Shown piece after piece: positions 43,610 to 56,500 of a DNA stretch of 64,000 nucleotides. Under the pieces are notes generated by a model, which saw only the letters and a list, made by a program, of their open reading frames with translations, made no database searches and had not been told where the DNA came from. The DNA lies in the NCBI GenBank assembly GCA_036346275.1, contig CM070725.1, forward strand, positions 20,760,216-20,824,215. Direction: 5' to 3'. The position numbers were made by a program, and so were the translations under genes. The DNA is from Otatea glauca (taxonomy: Eukaryota > Streptophyta > Magnoliopsida > Poales > Poaceae). Each line of letters begins with the position of its first letter. Positions within the stretch are counted from its first letter, which is position 1.

Positions 43610-44925
43610 TTCGGGTTGCTCGGTGAGAGATTTCTTGTTTTCATTAGTAGTAGATTGTTTCATCCCTATAGTCCAGAAAAAGCCACAAAAAAATAGTAGT
43701 AGGTCATCCGCTGTCCAAAACCTTACGTGCTGCAATTTTCCTTCGAGATTTGTGCTTTGAATTTTCGGTTGCATTGTCAAGTCTAGTTGCTGATTTCTAG
43801 TTCTAGTCGGTGTCTAGTTCATCCCTCTCTAGTGCTTCTGGATCCTTTTCAACCTTTCACATCAATTTTGTTCTTGATATCTTGTGTATTCCGTAGCCTG
43901 CCTAGGGCATCCATGCCGTGGTAGCCAACTGTCATTGTTTTGTTTCCTACCATAGAAGAACCTTCTTTATTTGATTTGGCCAGGAAGGAAAGGGTAGGAT
44001 TCGTTACAAAAAAAAGAGAGACAAAAAAAAAGAGAAGAAAAAAAAATCTGAGAAGAGATCTCTTTCCCTAGTTGGGTTCGGTTGGCAGGAGATAAGAAAA
44101 GATCAGAGGGAAGGAAAGTGTAGCTTTGTTTTGCTTCGGTTTGGCTTGGAAAGGAAGGTATAGGCCGCCCCTCTCTGGTTTTGGATCCAACTTTCCTTTT
44201 GAAAGTGGATTCGGATCTCCTCCGAACACCCTACACGAAAACTACCATAACTTTTGCATACGACGTCCGTTTGGGCTGTTCGAGTACTAAAACGACCGGA
44301 ACGAAAAGCTACATCCGAAAATCGACAAAGTCCAGCTCTGATTGGGTTCCCAAGGCCCTGAAAAATTCGTTCGACCACAAAAAACATCGTTTAGGGCCTC
44401 AAAATGCCCCGGGAAGTTCGGAAAAAAAAATTCGACCTCAGTTTCAGTTGTAATTTTTGCTGCTGTGTCCTGGGTTTGTGTACATCACTGCCTCGCAGAC
44501 GGTTTGCCTTTTCAAGTCTTTAAACTTCCGGTACACAGCGGCCTTTCTGCTTTGAGCCTTTCTGCGTGCTGAGTTTGATTAGCTTTTCAACGGTCTGGGT
44601 TAGGATCAGCAACATTGACTAGTACTTTGACGAATTTTCAACTTGCATTGCTGATTTGAATTATTGCTAATCCTTGCTACATACTGAAGCTTGTCCTAGC
44701 TCCACTTTTCTACACCGTGCAGATTTTTTCGTTCCACCTAGCAATCGCTTTACTCAATCTCCGGAAAGACATTTGACACCGTCGTTGGCCGTTCACCCCT
44801 GCTTGCTACGTGAGAATTGGTAAGAATTGGAGAAAAGCTTGAGAGTCGAGCAACTTGTCACCACATCCTATTAGTTGATAGGGACTCTATACTTGTGATT
44901 TTGCTGCTTGTTTTTCCAACTAACA
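43610..44925 (+). other. CRM leader
   Basis: 1.3 kb without a gene. Two A-rich tracts near 44008-44046 (AAAAAAAAGAGAG-like, partly duplicated relative to copy 1). Beyond 44504 it is unique to this copy. Confidence 0.7.
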
Positions 44926-46907
44926 ATGTTAGGTACTAATGAGTCTTCGATGAACCACTCACCACGCACCAAGGGGATCATTTCCCATTTCGAGCGCTTT
45001 GTGACGCTTACGACGGACGGACTCACAGAGGATGTGTGGCTAACCAACGAGCGACTTGCTCAGCTTGAGGAGTCCCAGGAAGATAGATTCAAGTCCATCG
45101 AGAGGGCACAAGAAACTACTAACACTACCCTTGCCACAATCTTGGCTCGTCTTGATGGACTTGCAGGTGCACGCCCAGCAGCCCCTGTTGCTGCTCCACA
45201 GATGCCGGCCATACGAGTTCATCGTGCTCAACGTGTTCCCCTTGCTGCAAACAACGCCGGCGCCCCTAATCAGCACCAAACGGAAACCGTGGCCTCAGGC
45301 GCTGACATGGACGATGATGACGTTAACAACTACGAACACTATGCTGGTGACACCGAGGATGATCATGCTGCCAACCCCAACGATGATCGTGTTCACCGAT
45401 AGTTGCGCTTCAACCGACAAGGTATGAGGCGTGATCCCCCGCGTCGTGACCATTCTCATGCTAAGATTAAGTTCACTGTGCCCCTTTAAATGGAAAATAT
45501 GATCCTGATGGTTATCTCACTTGGGAACTACTAGTGGATCAAAAATTTGAATGTCATGATTATCCTGAGGAGGGAAGAGTTAGGGCTGCCACTAGTGAAT
45601 TTACCGATTTCGCTTCTGTTTGGTGGAGAGAACATTGCCGTAATCATGCTGCTAACATACCCACCACTTGGGAAGCCCTGAAATTACTTATGAGGCATAG
45701 GTTTGTTCCATCGTATTATGCTCGTGAATTGTTAAATAAGATGCAACGCTTACAACAAGGTAACAATTCTGTGGAAGAGTACTATCAACAGTTACAGATG
45801 GGTATGTTGCGATGTGGTTTAGTAGAGAATGAGGAGGAATCTATGGCTAGGTTCTTGGGAGGGTTGAATCGTGAAATTCAAGACATTCTTGATTATAAAG
45901 ATTACAACTCCATTACTAGGCTATTCCACCTTGCTTGCAAAGCTGAACGTGAAGTGCAGGGCCGCAACACGAGGACACGAGCTAGTTTTTCTGCAGGTCA
46001 TACAGGTTCATGGGCACCGCACTCCCCCGCTGCCCCGTTCACCCGTACGTCCACACCTTCATCCTCAAACAACAAACAGTGTTCCACTACATCAAATGCA
46101 ACGCCACGAGTTTTCGAAGCAACCAAATCAGCACCGCAAGCTCCCGCAAAAAGTTTTTCATCGGTTGCTTCGATGGGACGAACCAAGGATGTACAATGCC
46201 ACCGATGCAAGGGCTTTGGACACATCATGCGAGAATGTCCCAGCAAGAGGGTTTTGATTATATGTGATGATGGTGAGTACTCTTCTGCTAGTGATCTCGA
46301 CGATGAAACATATGCTATGCTTGCAACTGACCCTACAGGGCGAGACAACGAACCTGATCATGAGGAGGAACATGTTGGAGCTGAAGATGTAGACAAGTAT
46401 TTGAGCATTATAGTACAACGCGTGCTAAGTGCTCAAGTTCCTCACGCCGAGCAAAATCAGCGCCATAATCTGTTCCAAACCAAAGGAGTCGTCAATGAGC
46501 GATCAGTTCGCATCATTATTGATGGAGGGAGTTGTAACAATTTGGCGAGTATGGATATGGTAGAGAAGCTTGCTTTGTCGACCAGACCTCATCCCCACCC
46601 GTATCATATTCAATGGTTCAACAACAACGAAAAAGTACAGGTAACTCGTACGGTGAGGGTACATTTTGCTATGGGTTCATATCATGATTATGTTGATTGC
46701 GATGTTGTTCCTATGCAAGCTTGGTCAATGTTACTAGGACGACCTTGGCAATATGATACAGATTGTGTGCACCATGGTAGGACCAACCAATACTCTCTCA
46801 TGTTTAAAAAAAGAAAATTGTCTTTGCATCTTATGAGTCTGAGCAAATTGTTAGAGATGAACTTGCTAGAGTTAGTAGAGGAAGAATCAGGAACCTTCTA
46901 CAAGTGA
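44926..46907 (+). pseudogene. CRM gag and protease, frameshifted
   Basis: Starts MLGTNESSMNHSPRTKGIIS at 44926. A TAG at 45400 and a 1-bp loss near 45487 break the frame, which resumes from about 45534. The gag core follows (ATSEFTDFASVWWREHCR, RFVPSYYARELLNKMQ, LGGLNREIQDILDYK), then the zinc knuckle CHRCKGFGHIMREC near 46200, and the aspartic protease with DGGSCNNLAS near 46520 and LLGRPWQYD near 46735. Gag assembles particles; the protease matures the polyprotein. A further frameshift near 46836 separates it from RT. Confidence 0.85.
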
Positions 46908-48470
46908 GAACCAAATTGTGGCTAAAGAGTTTGTGCAACAAACTAAAGGAAAACCTCGGGCTGTTTCGAATGAAATTAAATTGAAGGGGTCAGTTATGCT
47001 CGCTACTAAATCTGATTTGGATGAGTTAGAAACTACTGAGTCTGTTTGCTATGCTCTTGTTTGCACGAAGACCTTGTTTTCGTTCGACGACATACCTTCT
47101 TCTTTGCCTCTGGCTGTCACTCACATTTTGCAGGAGTATTCAGATGTCTTTCCAAAAGAAGTGCCACCGGGATTGCCACCAATTCGAGGGATAGAACACC
47201 AAATTGACCTCATCCCCGGTGCTTCGCTGCCCAACCGTGCGCCATACCGTACCAACCCTGACGAGACGAAGGAGATTCAGCGACAAGTCCAAGAGCTGCT
47301 TGATAAAGGGTATGTGCGTGAATCTCTTAGTCCTTGTGTTGTTCCGGTAATTTTAGTACCCAAGAAAGATGGTTCATGGCGCATGTGTGTTGATTGTCGA
47401 GCCATTAATAACATTACAATTCGATATCGTCAACCTATTCCTCGGCTAGACAATATGCTTGATGAATTAAGCGGCTCTATTGTGTTTTCTAAAGTTGATT
47501 TGCGTAGTGGGTACCATCAAATTCGCATGAAGTTAGGAGATGAGTGTAAAACAGCGTTCAAAACTAAATTCGGTTTATATGAGTGGTTAGTCATGCCATT
47601 TGGTTTAACTAACGCTCCTAGCACTTTCATGAGACTAATGAACGAAGTTTTGCGTGCTTTCATTGGTAAATTTGTGGTAGTTTACTTTGATGATATTTTG
47701 ATCTACAACAAATCGTTGGAGGAACATTTGGATCATTTACGTGCTGTTTTTGATGTTCTACGTAATGCACATTTGTTTGGTAACCTGGAGAAGTGCACCT
47801 TCTGCACCGATCGAGTCTCGTTTCTTAGCTTTGTTGTTACTCCACAGGGCATCCAAGTTGATCACACCAAGATAGAGGCAATTCAGAGTTGGCCGACTCC
47901 TAACACGGTCACGCAAGTAAGAAGTTTCCTTGGACTCGCTGGTTTCTATCGGCGTTTTGTCTGCGACTTCAGCACCATCGCTGCTCCACTCAACGAGCTC
48001 ACAAAGAAAGGCATTCCATTTGCTTGGGAACCTACTCAAGAAGAGGCCTTCATGATTTTAAAAGATAAATTGACACACGCCCGTTTGCTGCAACTTCCTG
48101 ATTTTACTAAGATGTTTGAGCTAGAATGCGATGCTAGTGGAATTGGTTTGGGTGGTGTGTTATTACAAGAAGGCAAACCAGTAGCATATTTCAGCGAGAA
48201 ATTGAGTGGACCTACTTTGAACTACTCGACTTATGACAAAGAATTATATGCTTTGGTTCGAACCCTTGAAACTTGGCAACATTATTTATGGCCTAAAGAA
48301 TTTGTCATTCACTCAGACCATGAATCACTTAAGCATATTAGAAGTCAATCAAATTTGAACCGTAGACAAGCGAAATGGGTGGAATTCATTGAATCTTTCC
48401 CTTATGTCATTAAGCACAAGAAAGGAAAAAAAATGTGGTTGCTGATGCTTTGTCTCGTCGATACACTATG
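46908..48470 (+). pseudogene. CRM reverse transcriptase and RNase H
   Basis: Long continuous frame from about 46918. RT motifs: LPNRAPYRTNP, SPCVVPVILVPKKDGSWRMC (47330-47390), SKVDLRSGYHQIRM (47485), MPFGLTNAPSTFMRLM (47595), catalytic YFDDILIY (47680), and LGLAGFYRRFV (47930). RNase H: FELECDASGIGLGGVLLQ (48115), STYDKELYALVRTLETW and IHSDHESLKHI. A 1-bp excess or loss in the A-run at 48425-48433 breaks the frame before VVADALSRRY. The core catalytic residues look complete, so the loss of activity comes from flanking frameshifts. Confidence 0.9.
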
Positions 48471-49588
48471 CTTTCACAACTTGACTTTAAAATTTTTGGT
48501 TTGGAAACTCTCAAAGAACAATATGTGCATGATGCTGATTTCAATGATATATTGTTGAATTGCAAACAAGGTAGAACATGGAACAAGTATGTCATGGATT
48601 TGTGTTCCGTGCTAACAAGCTATGCATTCCTGCTAGCTCTGTTCGAATTTTGTTATTACAGGAAGCACACGGTGGTGGTTTGATGGGACACTTTGGCGTG
48701 AAGAAGACGGAGGACATACTTGCAGATCATTTCTTTTGGCCAAAGATGTGGTGTGACGTTGAGCGGTTCGTTGCCCGCTGCCCTACATGTCAACGAGCTA
48801 AGTCACGACTTAATCCTCATGGTTTATACATGCCTCTTCCTGGTCCTAGCATTCCGTGGGAGGATATTTCGATGGATTTTGTTTTAGGATTGCCTAGAAC
48901 TAAGAAGGGGAGGGATAGTATATTTGTGGTCGTTGACAGATTTTCTAAGATGGCACACTTCATACCATGTCATAAGAGTGATGATGCTTCCCACGTTGCT
49001 GAATTATTCTTTCGTGAAATTGTTCGCTTGCACGGTGTTCCTAATACAATAATTTCAGATCGTGATGCAAAATTCCTTAGTCACTTTTGGCGAACATTGT
49101 GGAATAAATTGGGGACCAAATTAATGTTTAGCACTACTTGTCATCCCCAAACCGATGGACAAACTGAAGTGGTTAATAGAACTTTATCCACCATGCTTAG
49201 TGCTGTTTTGAAAAAGAATTTAAAAATGTGGGAAGAATGTTTGCCTCATATTGAATTTGCTTATAATCGTTCCATACATTCTACCACGAAGATGTGTCCT
49301 TTTCAGATTGTGTATGGATTTGTCCCTCGTGCACCAATTGATTTGTTACCAATTCCTTCCTCCGAGAAAGTAAATTTGGATGTTAAACAACGTGCAGAGT
49401 TGATTTTGAAAATACATGAGCGCATGAATGCTAAATATAAAATTGCCGGTAGTCAGGGAAGGAAGCATGTTACTTTTGAACCAGGTGATCTTGTTTGGTT
49501 ACATTTGAGAAAGGATAGGTTTCCAGATTTACGTAAGTCAAAATTGATGCCTCGCGCTGACGGACCATTCAAGGTCATCGCAAAGATT
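48471..49588 (+). pseudogene. CRM integrase, truncated at its C-terminus
   Basis: A frameshift near 48590 separates the entry region from the main frame. The HHCC finger is seen (H in EAHGGGLMGHFG near 48665-48690, CPTCQRAK near 48780). Catalytic residues: D in DISMDFVLGLP (48868), D in IISDRDAKFL (49050), E in DGQTEVVNRT (49160), then the GPY/F-like region PRADGPFKVIAKI at 49550-49588. The CRM-specific C-terminal motif that would follow is lost at the junction. Confidence 0.88.
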
Positions 49589-50519
49589 ATCCACACACAT
49601 GCGCCATGATCCATCTTTCTTAGGAACTAAAAGTACTAGGACAGCACATGGACTAAGAGATTCGCGCACATACCCTTTCTGAAGCAATTCTTGCACCTGG
49701 CGTTGTATCTCCTTGGTTTCTTCTGGATTGGTTCTGTATGGCGCACGGTTTGGTAAGGAGGCCCCAGGAATGTGGTCAATTTGATGCTCAATTCCACGGA
49801 TTGGTGGCAGTCCCGATGGCTCCTCCTTTGGAAAAATATCTATGTTCTCCTGCAAAAGATTAATGACAGCAGGAGGCAAAGAAGAGGATGTATCTTCAAA
49901 TGGAAATAAAGCTTCTTTGCAAACCAAAGCATAGCAAACTTCAAAGCCATCATTCAACTCATTTAAATCAGATTTGGAAGCAAGCAAACAAGCACCCTTC
50001 AGTTTAATCTCATCTTTCCTATCATGAACAGATTTAGACTTGCCCTCTTTATGTTGTACAAATTCCTTTGCTACAATCTGATTTTTACTCTTCTCATATT
50101 TTCGATTTTTTTCTTTGCTGGCTCTAGCAAGTTCATCCCTCAAAATGGCTTCAGGAGACATAAGATGTAATACAATTTTCTTCTCTTTGTGCACAAAAGA
50201 GTATTGATTAGTTCTACCATGATGCAAGGTGTCTTTATCGTACTGCCATGGTCTACCGAACAACATAGAACATGCTTGCATAGGCACAACATCGCAGTCA
50301 ATATAGTCATGATACGAACCAATGGCAAAGTGCACTCTTACCAATCGCGTTACCTTTATCTTACCGCTGTCGTTAAACCATTGGATGTGGTACGGCTGTG
50401 GATGTGGACTTGTTTTCAGCTCTAGCTTTTGAACCATCTCAGAACTTGCTAAGTTGTTGCAACTACCCCCATCAATGATTTGGGGTTCACAAACCAATGA
50501 ACGGCGAAAAACTGATAAA
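49589..50519 (-). pseudogene. Inverted fragment of another CRM pol (protease to RT start)
   Basis: On minus: FRRSLVCEPQIIDGGSCNNL (50500), FGRPWQYDKDTLHHGRTN, IRGIEHQIDHIPGASLPN, KGYVRESLSPC, VPKKDGSWRMCVD (49590). One frame is open for about 310 residues. It is ~80% similar to the protease-RT start of the plus-strand element (46500-47390) but from a different copy. It is cut on both sides: by the plus-strand integrase at 49588 and by satellite at 50520. Confidence 0.88.
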
Positions 50520-53500
50520 GTGTCCTAATAGAATGAAACTGAGTGACAAATACCCCGAATGGACTTCATATGCGCCCTAACTCATATCGGTTTGCGTTTC
50601 GAATCCATCTGAGTCGGTGTTAAAAATTCCTCACAACATATCTTAACATGCACTGCAGACTCCATTCGTGTGAACAAAAGTCTTAGAGTGAAACTGTGTG
50701 ACAAACACCCCGAATGGATTTCATATGCGCCCTAACTCATATCGGAAAACATTTCGAATCTGTCTGAGTAGGTGTTTAAAATTACTCACGATGTGTGCCA
50801 ACTCGCACTTCAGACTCAATTCGTGCGAACAAAAGTCACAGAGTGAAACTGAGTGACAAACACCCCGAATGGACTTCATATGTGCCCTAACTCATATCGA
50901 AAAACGTCTGAATCCGTCTAAGTCAGTGTTCAAAATTCATCACAACGTATCATATAACATGCACTGCAGACTCCATTCGTGCGAACAATAGCCACAGAGT
51001 GAAACTGAGTGACAAACACCCCGAATGGACTTCATATGTGCCCTAACTCATATCAAAAAGCGTTTCGAATCCGTCTGAGTCGGTGTTTAAAATTCCTCAA
51101 TACGTGTCCCAACTGACACAGCAGACTCCATTCATGCGAAAAAAGTGAGAGAGCGAAACTGAGTGACAAACACCCCGAACGGGCTTCATATGAGCCCTAA
51201 CTCATATCGGTTTGCGTTTCGAATCCGTCTGAGTCAGTGTTAAAAATTCCTCACAACGTACCTTAACATGAACTACAAACTCCATTCGTGCGAAAAAAAT
51301 CGTAGAGTGAAACTGTGTGACAAACAGCCCGAATGGACTTCATATGCGCCCAAACTCATATCAGAAAAAGTTTCGAATCCGTCTGACTGGGTGTTTAAAA
51401 TTCCTCACGACATGTCCCAACTTGCACAACAGACTCCATTCATGTGAAAAAAGTCATAGTGTGAACTGAGTGACAAACACCCCGAATAGACTTCATATGC
51501 GCCCTAACTCATATCGGTTTGCGTTTCGAATCCGTCTGAGTCGGTGTTAAAAATTCCTCACAACGTATCTTAACATGCACTATAGAAACCATTCGTGCGA
51601 CCAAAAGTCTTAGAGTGAAACTGTGTGACAAACACCCCGAATGGACTTCATATGCACCCTAACTCATATCGAAAAGCATTTCGAATCTGTCTGAGTCGGT
51701 GTTTAAAATTACTCACGATGTGTGCCAACTTGCACTGCAGACTCCATTCGTGCGAACAAAAGTCACAGAGTGAAATTGAGTGACAAACACCCCGAATGGA
51801 CTTCATATGTGCCGTAACTCATATTGATAAGCGTTTCAAATCCTTCTGAGTCGATGTTTAAAATTACTCACAACATGTGACAACTTGCACAACAGAATAC
51901 ATTCGTGCGAAAAAAATTCTCTGAATGAAACGGCACTGTGACAAATACCTCGAATGGACTTATATGTGCCCTAACTCATATCGCAAAACATCTGAATCCG
52001 TCTAAGTCGGTGCTCAAAATTCCTCACAACGTATCTTAACATGCACTGCAGACTCCATTCGTGCGAACAAAAGTCACAGAGTGAAACTAAGTGACAAACA
52101 CCCGGAATGGACTTCATATGCGCCCTAACTTATATCAAAAAGCATTCCGAATCCATCTGAGACGGTGTTAAAAATTCCTCACGACGTGTCCCAACTTGCA
52201 CGGATCACTCCATTCGTGCGAAAAAAGTCAGAGAGCGAAACTGTGTGACAAACACCCCGAATGGACTTCATATGAGCCCAAACTCATATCGGTTTGCGTT
52301 TCGAATCCGTCTGAGTCGGTGTTAAAAATTCCTCACAACGTATCTTAACATGAACTACAAACTCCATTCGTGCGAAAAAAGTCATAGAGTGAAACTGTAT
52401 GAAAAACACCCCGAATGGACTTCATATGCGCCCTAACTCATATCGGTAAGCGTTTCAAATCCATCTGAGTTGGTGTTTAAAATTACCGACATGTGCCAAC
52501 TTGCACTGCAGACTCCATTCGGGCGAAAAATTTCACTGACTGAAACTGAGTGACAAACATCCCGAATGCACTTCATATGCGCCCTAACACATATCGGAAA
52601 GCGTTTGAATCCGTCTGAGAAGGTGTTAAAAATTCCTCACGATGTGTCCCAACTTGCACTGCAGACTCCTTTAATGCGAAAAAAGTTCACTGAGTGACAA
52701 CCACGCCAAATGGACTTCATATGCGCCCTAACTCATATCAGTTTGCGTTTCGAATCTGTCTCAGTCGGTGTTAAAAATTCGTCACAACGTATCTTTACAT
52801 ACACTGCAGACTCCATTGGTGCGAACAAAAGTCACTAAGCGAAACTGAGTGACCAAAACCCCGAATGACTTCATATGCGCTGTAACTCATATCGGAAACC
52901 GTTTCAAATTCGTCTGAGTCGGTGTTTAAAATTCCGCATCACGTGTCCCAACTTGCACTTCAGACTCCATTCGTGCGAAAAAAGTCATATAGTGAAACTG
53001 AGTGAGAACCACCCCGAATGAATTTCATATGCGCCCTAACTCATATCGATTTGCATTTTCAATCCGTCTCAGTCGGTGTTAAAAATTCCTCACAACGTAT
53101 CTTAACTTGCACAACAGACTCCATTTGTGCGAACATACGTTACAGAGTGAAACTGGTGACAAACACCCCGAATGGACTGCATATGCGCTCTAAATCATAT
53201 CAGTAAGCGTTTTGATTCCATCTGAGTCTTTGTTTAAAATTACTCACGACGTTTGCCAACTTGCACTGCAGACTCCATTCATTCGAAAAAATTCGATGTG
53301 TGACAAACATCCCGAATGGACTTCATATGCACCCTAACTTCATATGCGCCCTAACTCTTATCGGTATGCGTTTCGAATCCGTCTGAGTCGATGTTATAAA
53401 TTCCTCCCAACGTGTCTCTACTTGCACTGCAGAATCCATTCATGCGAAAAACAGTCTGACAAAGACCCCGAATGGACTTCATATGCGCCCTAACTCATTT

Positions 53501-56500
53501 CGTTATGCGTTTCGAATTTGTACGAGTCGGTGTTAAAAATTCCTCACCACGTGTCCCAACATGCACTGCAGACTCCATTCGTGTGAAAAAAGTCACATAG
53601 TGAAACTGAGTGACATACACTCCGATTGGACTTCGTATGCGCCCTTATTCATATCGGTATGCTTTCCATATCAGTCTGAGTCGGTGTTAAAAATTACTCA
53701 CAACGAGTGCCAACTTGCACTGCACACTCCATTCGTGCGAACAAAAGTCGCAAAGTGAAACTGAGTGACAAACACCCCTTAAGTCGCAAAGTGAAACTGA
53801 GTGACAAACACCCCTAATGTACACCCTAGGCGCTCTAACTCATATCGGTAAGCGTTTTGAATCCGTCCCATTCAGTGTTAAAAATTCGTCACAACGTGTC
53901 ACAACCTGCACTTCAGACTACATTCGTGCGAACAAAAGTCTCAGAGTGAAACTAAGTGACAAACACCCCGAATGGACTTCATATGAGCCCTAACTCATCT
54001 CGGTAATCGTGTCAAATCAGTCTGAGTCGGTGTTTAAAATTACTCACGACGTGTGCCAACTTGTAGTGGAGACTCCTTCGTGCGAAAAAATTAACTGAGT
54101 GAAACTGAGTGACAAACACCTCGAATGGATTTCATATGCGCCCTAACTCATATCGGAAAGCGTTTTTGATCCGTCTGACTCGGTGTTTAAAATTCCTCAC
54201 GACGTGTCCCAACTTGCACTACGGACTTCATTTGTGCGAAAAAATTCATAGAGTGAAACTGAGGGACAACCATCCCGAATGGACTTTATATGCGCCCTAA
54301 CTCACATCGATTTGCGTTTTGAATCCGTCTTAGTCGGTGTTAAAAATTCCTCTCAACGTATCTTAACTTGCACAACAGACTCCATTCGTGCGAACAAAAG
54401 TCGTAGAGTGAAACTATGTGACAAACACCCCGAATGGACTTCATGTGCGCCCTAACTCATGTCGGTAAGCGTTCCGAATCGGTCCGAGTCGGTGTTAAAA
54501 ATTCTACATAACGTGTCCAAACTTGCACTGCACACTCCATTCGTGCGAACAAAATTCGCAGAATGAAACTGAGTGACAAACACCCCCAATGTACTTCCTA
54601 TGCGCTCTAACTCATATCGGTAAGCGTTTCGAATATGTCCCAGTCGTTGTTAATAATTCCTCACGACGTGTCACAACCTGCATTGCAGACTCCATTCGTG
54701 CGAACAAAAGTCACAGAGTGAAACTGAGTGACAAACGCCCCGAATGGACTTCATATACGCCCGAACTCATATCGGTAAGCTTGTCGAATCAGTCTGAGTC
54801 GGTGTTTAAAATTACTCAAGACGTGTGCCAACTTGCACTTCATACTCTATTCGTGCGAAAAAATTCACTGAGTGAAACTGAGTGACAAATACCCTGAATG
54901 AGTCACATATGCGCCGTAACTCTTATTGGAAAGCGTTTTGAATCTGTCTGAGTCGGTGTATAAAATTCCTCACGACGTGTCCCAACTTGCACCGCAGACT
55001 CTATTCGTGCGAAAACAGTCACAGAGTGAAACATAGTGGCAAACACCCTGAACGGATTTCATATGCGCCCTAACTCAAATCTGTTTGCGTTTTGAATCCG
55101 TCTCAGTCGGTGTTAAAAATTCCACACAACGTATATTAACATGCATTGCAGACTCCTTTCGTGCGAACAAAAGTCTCAGAGTGAAACTATGTGACAAACA
55201 CCCCGAATAGACTTCATATGCGTCCTAACTCATATCGGTAAGCGTTTCGAACCCGTCTGAGTCGGTGTTTAAAATTACACACGAGTGTGCCAACTTGCAC
55301 TGCAGACTCCATTCGTGTGAAGAAATTCACTGAGTGACACTGAGTGACAAACACCCCGAATGGACTTCATATGCGCCCCAACTCATATCGAAAAGCGTTT
55401 GAATCCGTCTGAGTCGGTGTTTCAAATTCCTCACGACGTGTCCCAACTTGCACTGCAGACTCCATTTGTGCGAAAAAAGTCATAGAGTAAAACTGAGTGA
55501 CAACCACCCCGAATGGACTTCATATGCGCTCTCTCATATCGGTTTCCGTTTCGAATCAGTCTCAGTCGGTGTTAGAAATTCCATTCAACGTATCTTAACA
55601 TGCACTGTAGACTCAATTCGTGTGAACAAAAGTCACAGAGTAAAACTAAGTGACAAACAGCCCGAATGGACTTCATATGCACCCTAACTCATATCGGTAT
55701 GCGTTTCGAATCCGTTTGAGTCGGTGTTATAAATTCCTCCCACCGAGTCCCAACTGCACTACAGACTCCATTCATGCGAAGATAAGTCTGACAAAGACAC
55801 CGAATGGACTTCATATGTGCCCTAACTCATTTCGTTATGCGTTTCGAATCCGTCCGAGTCAGTGTTACAAATTCCTCACCACGTGTCCAACATGCAGACT
55901 CCATTCGTGTGAAAATAGTCACATAGTGAAACTCAGTGAGAAACACTCCGAATGGACTTCGTATGCGCCCTAATTCATATCAGTATGCGTTTCGAATTTG
56001 TCCGAGTTGGTGTTAAATATTCCTCACAACGTGTCCCAACTTGCACTGCACCCTCCATTCGTGCGAACAAATTCGCAATGTGAAACTGAGTGACAAACAC
56101 CCCCAATTTACTTCCTATGCGCTCTAACTCATATCAGTAAGCGTTTCGAATCCGTCCCAGTCGTTGTTAATAATTCCTCACGACGTGTCATAACCTGCAC
56201 TACAGACTCCATTCGTGCGAACAAAAGTCATATAGTGAAACTGAGTGACAAACACCCCGAATGGACTTCATATGCGCCCTAACTCATATCGGTAAGCGTG
56301 TCGAATCTGTCTGAGTCGGTGTTTAAAATTACTCACGACGTGTGCCAACTTGCATTGCAGAATCTATTCGTGCGAAAAAATTCACTGAGTGAAACTTAGT
56401 GACAAATACCCCGAATGAGTCACATATGCACCGTAACTCATATCGGAAAGCGTTTCGAATCCGTTTGAGTCGGTGTTTAAAATTCCTCACGACGTGTCCC

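Larger units (their letters stand above)
34825..44504 (+). repeat. Segmental duplication, copy 2 (~9.68 kb)
   Basis: Counterpart of 14638-24273. Its right side continues into the rest of a CRM element and its left side into further satellite, so this copy looks less disrupted at the edges than copy 1. Confidence 0.9.
42765..49588 (+). mobile_element. Autonomous-type CRM element, 3'-truncated
   Basis: LTR 42765-43595, PBS 43598-43609, leader to 44925, gag, protease, RT, RNase H and integrase in the gypsy order. It is cut in the integrase C-terminus (FKVIAKI) at about 49588, so no 3' LTR follows. Wording of the RT and the LTR termini fit the CRM/CRR chromovirus clade. It carries several frameshifts, so it is not active as read. 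Elements of this type are the likely enzyme source for the non-autonomous families in the window. Confidence 0.85.

Noticed and set aside
44008..44046. A-rich tract as a retroposon poly(A) tail
   Set aside because: It lies in the middle of the CRM leader, matches the same leader in the other duplication copy, and has no SINE/LINE body or target duplication.
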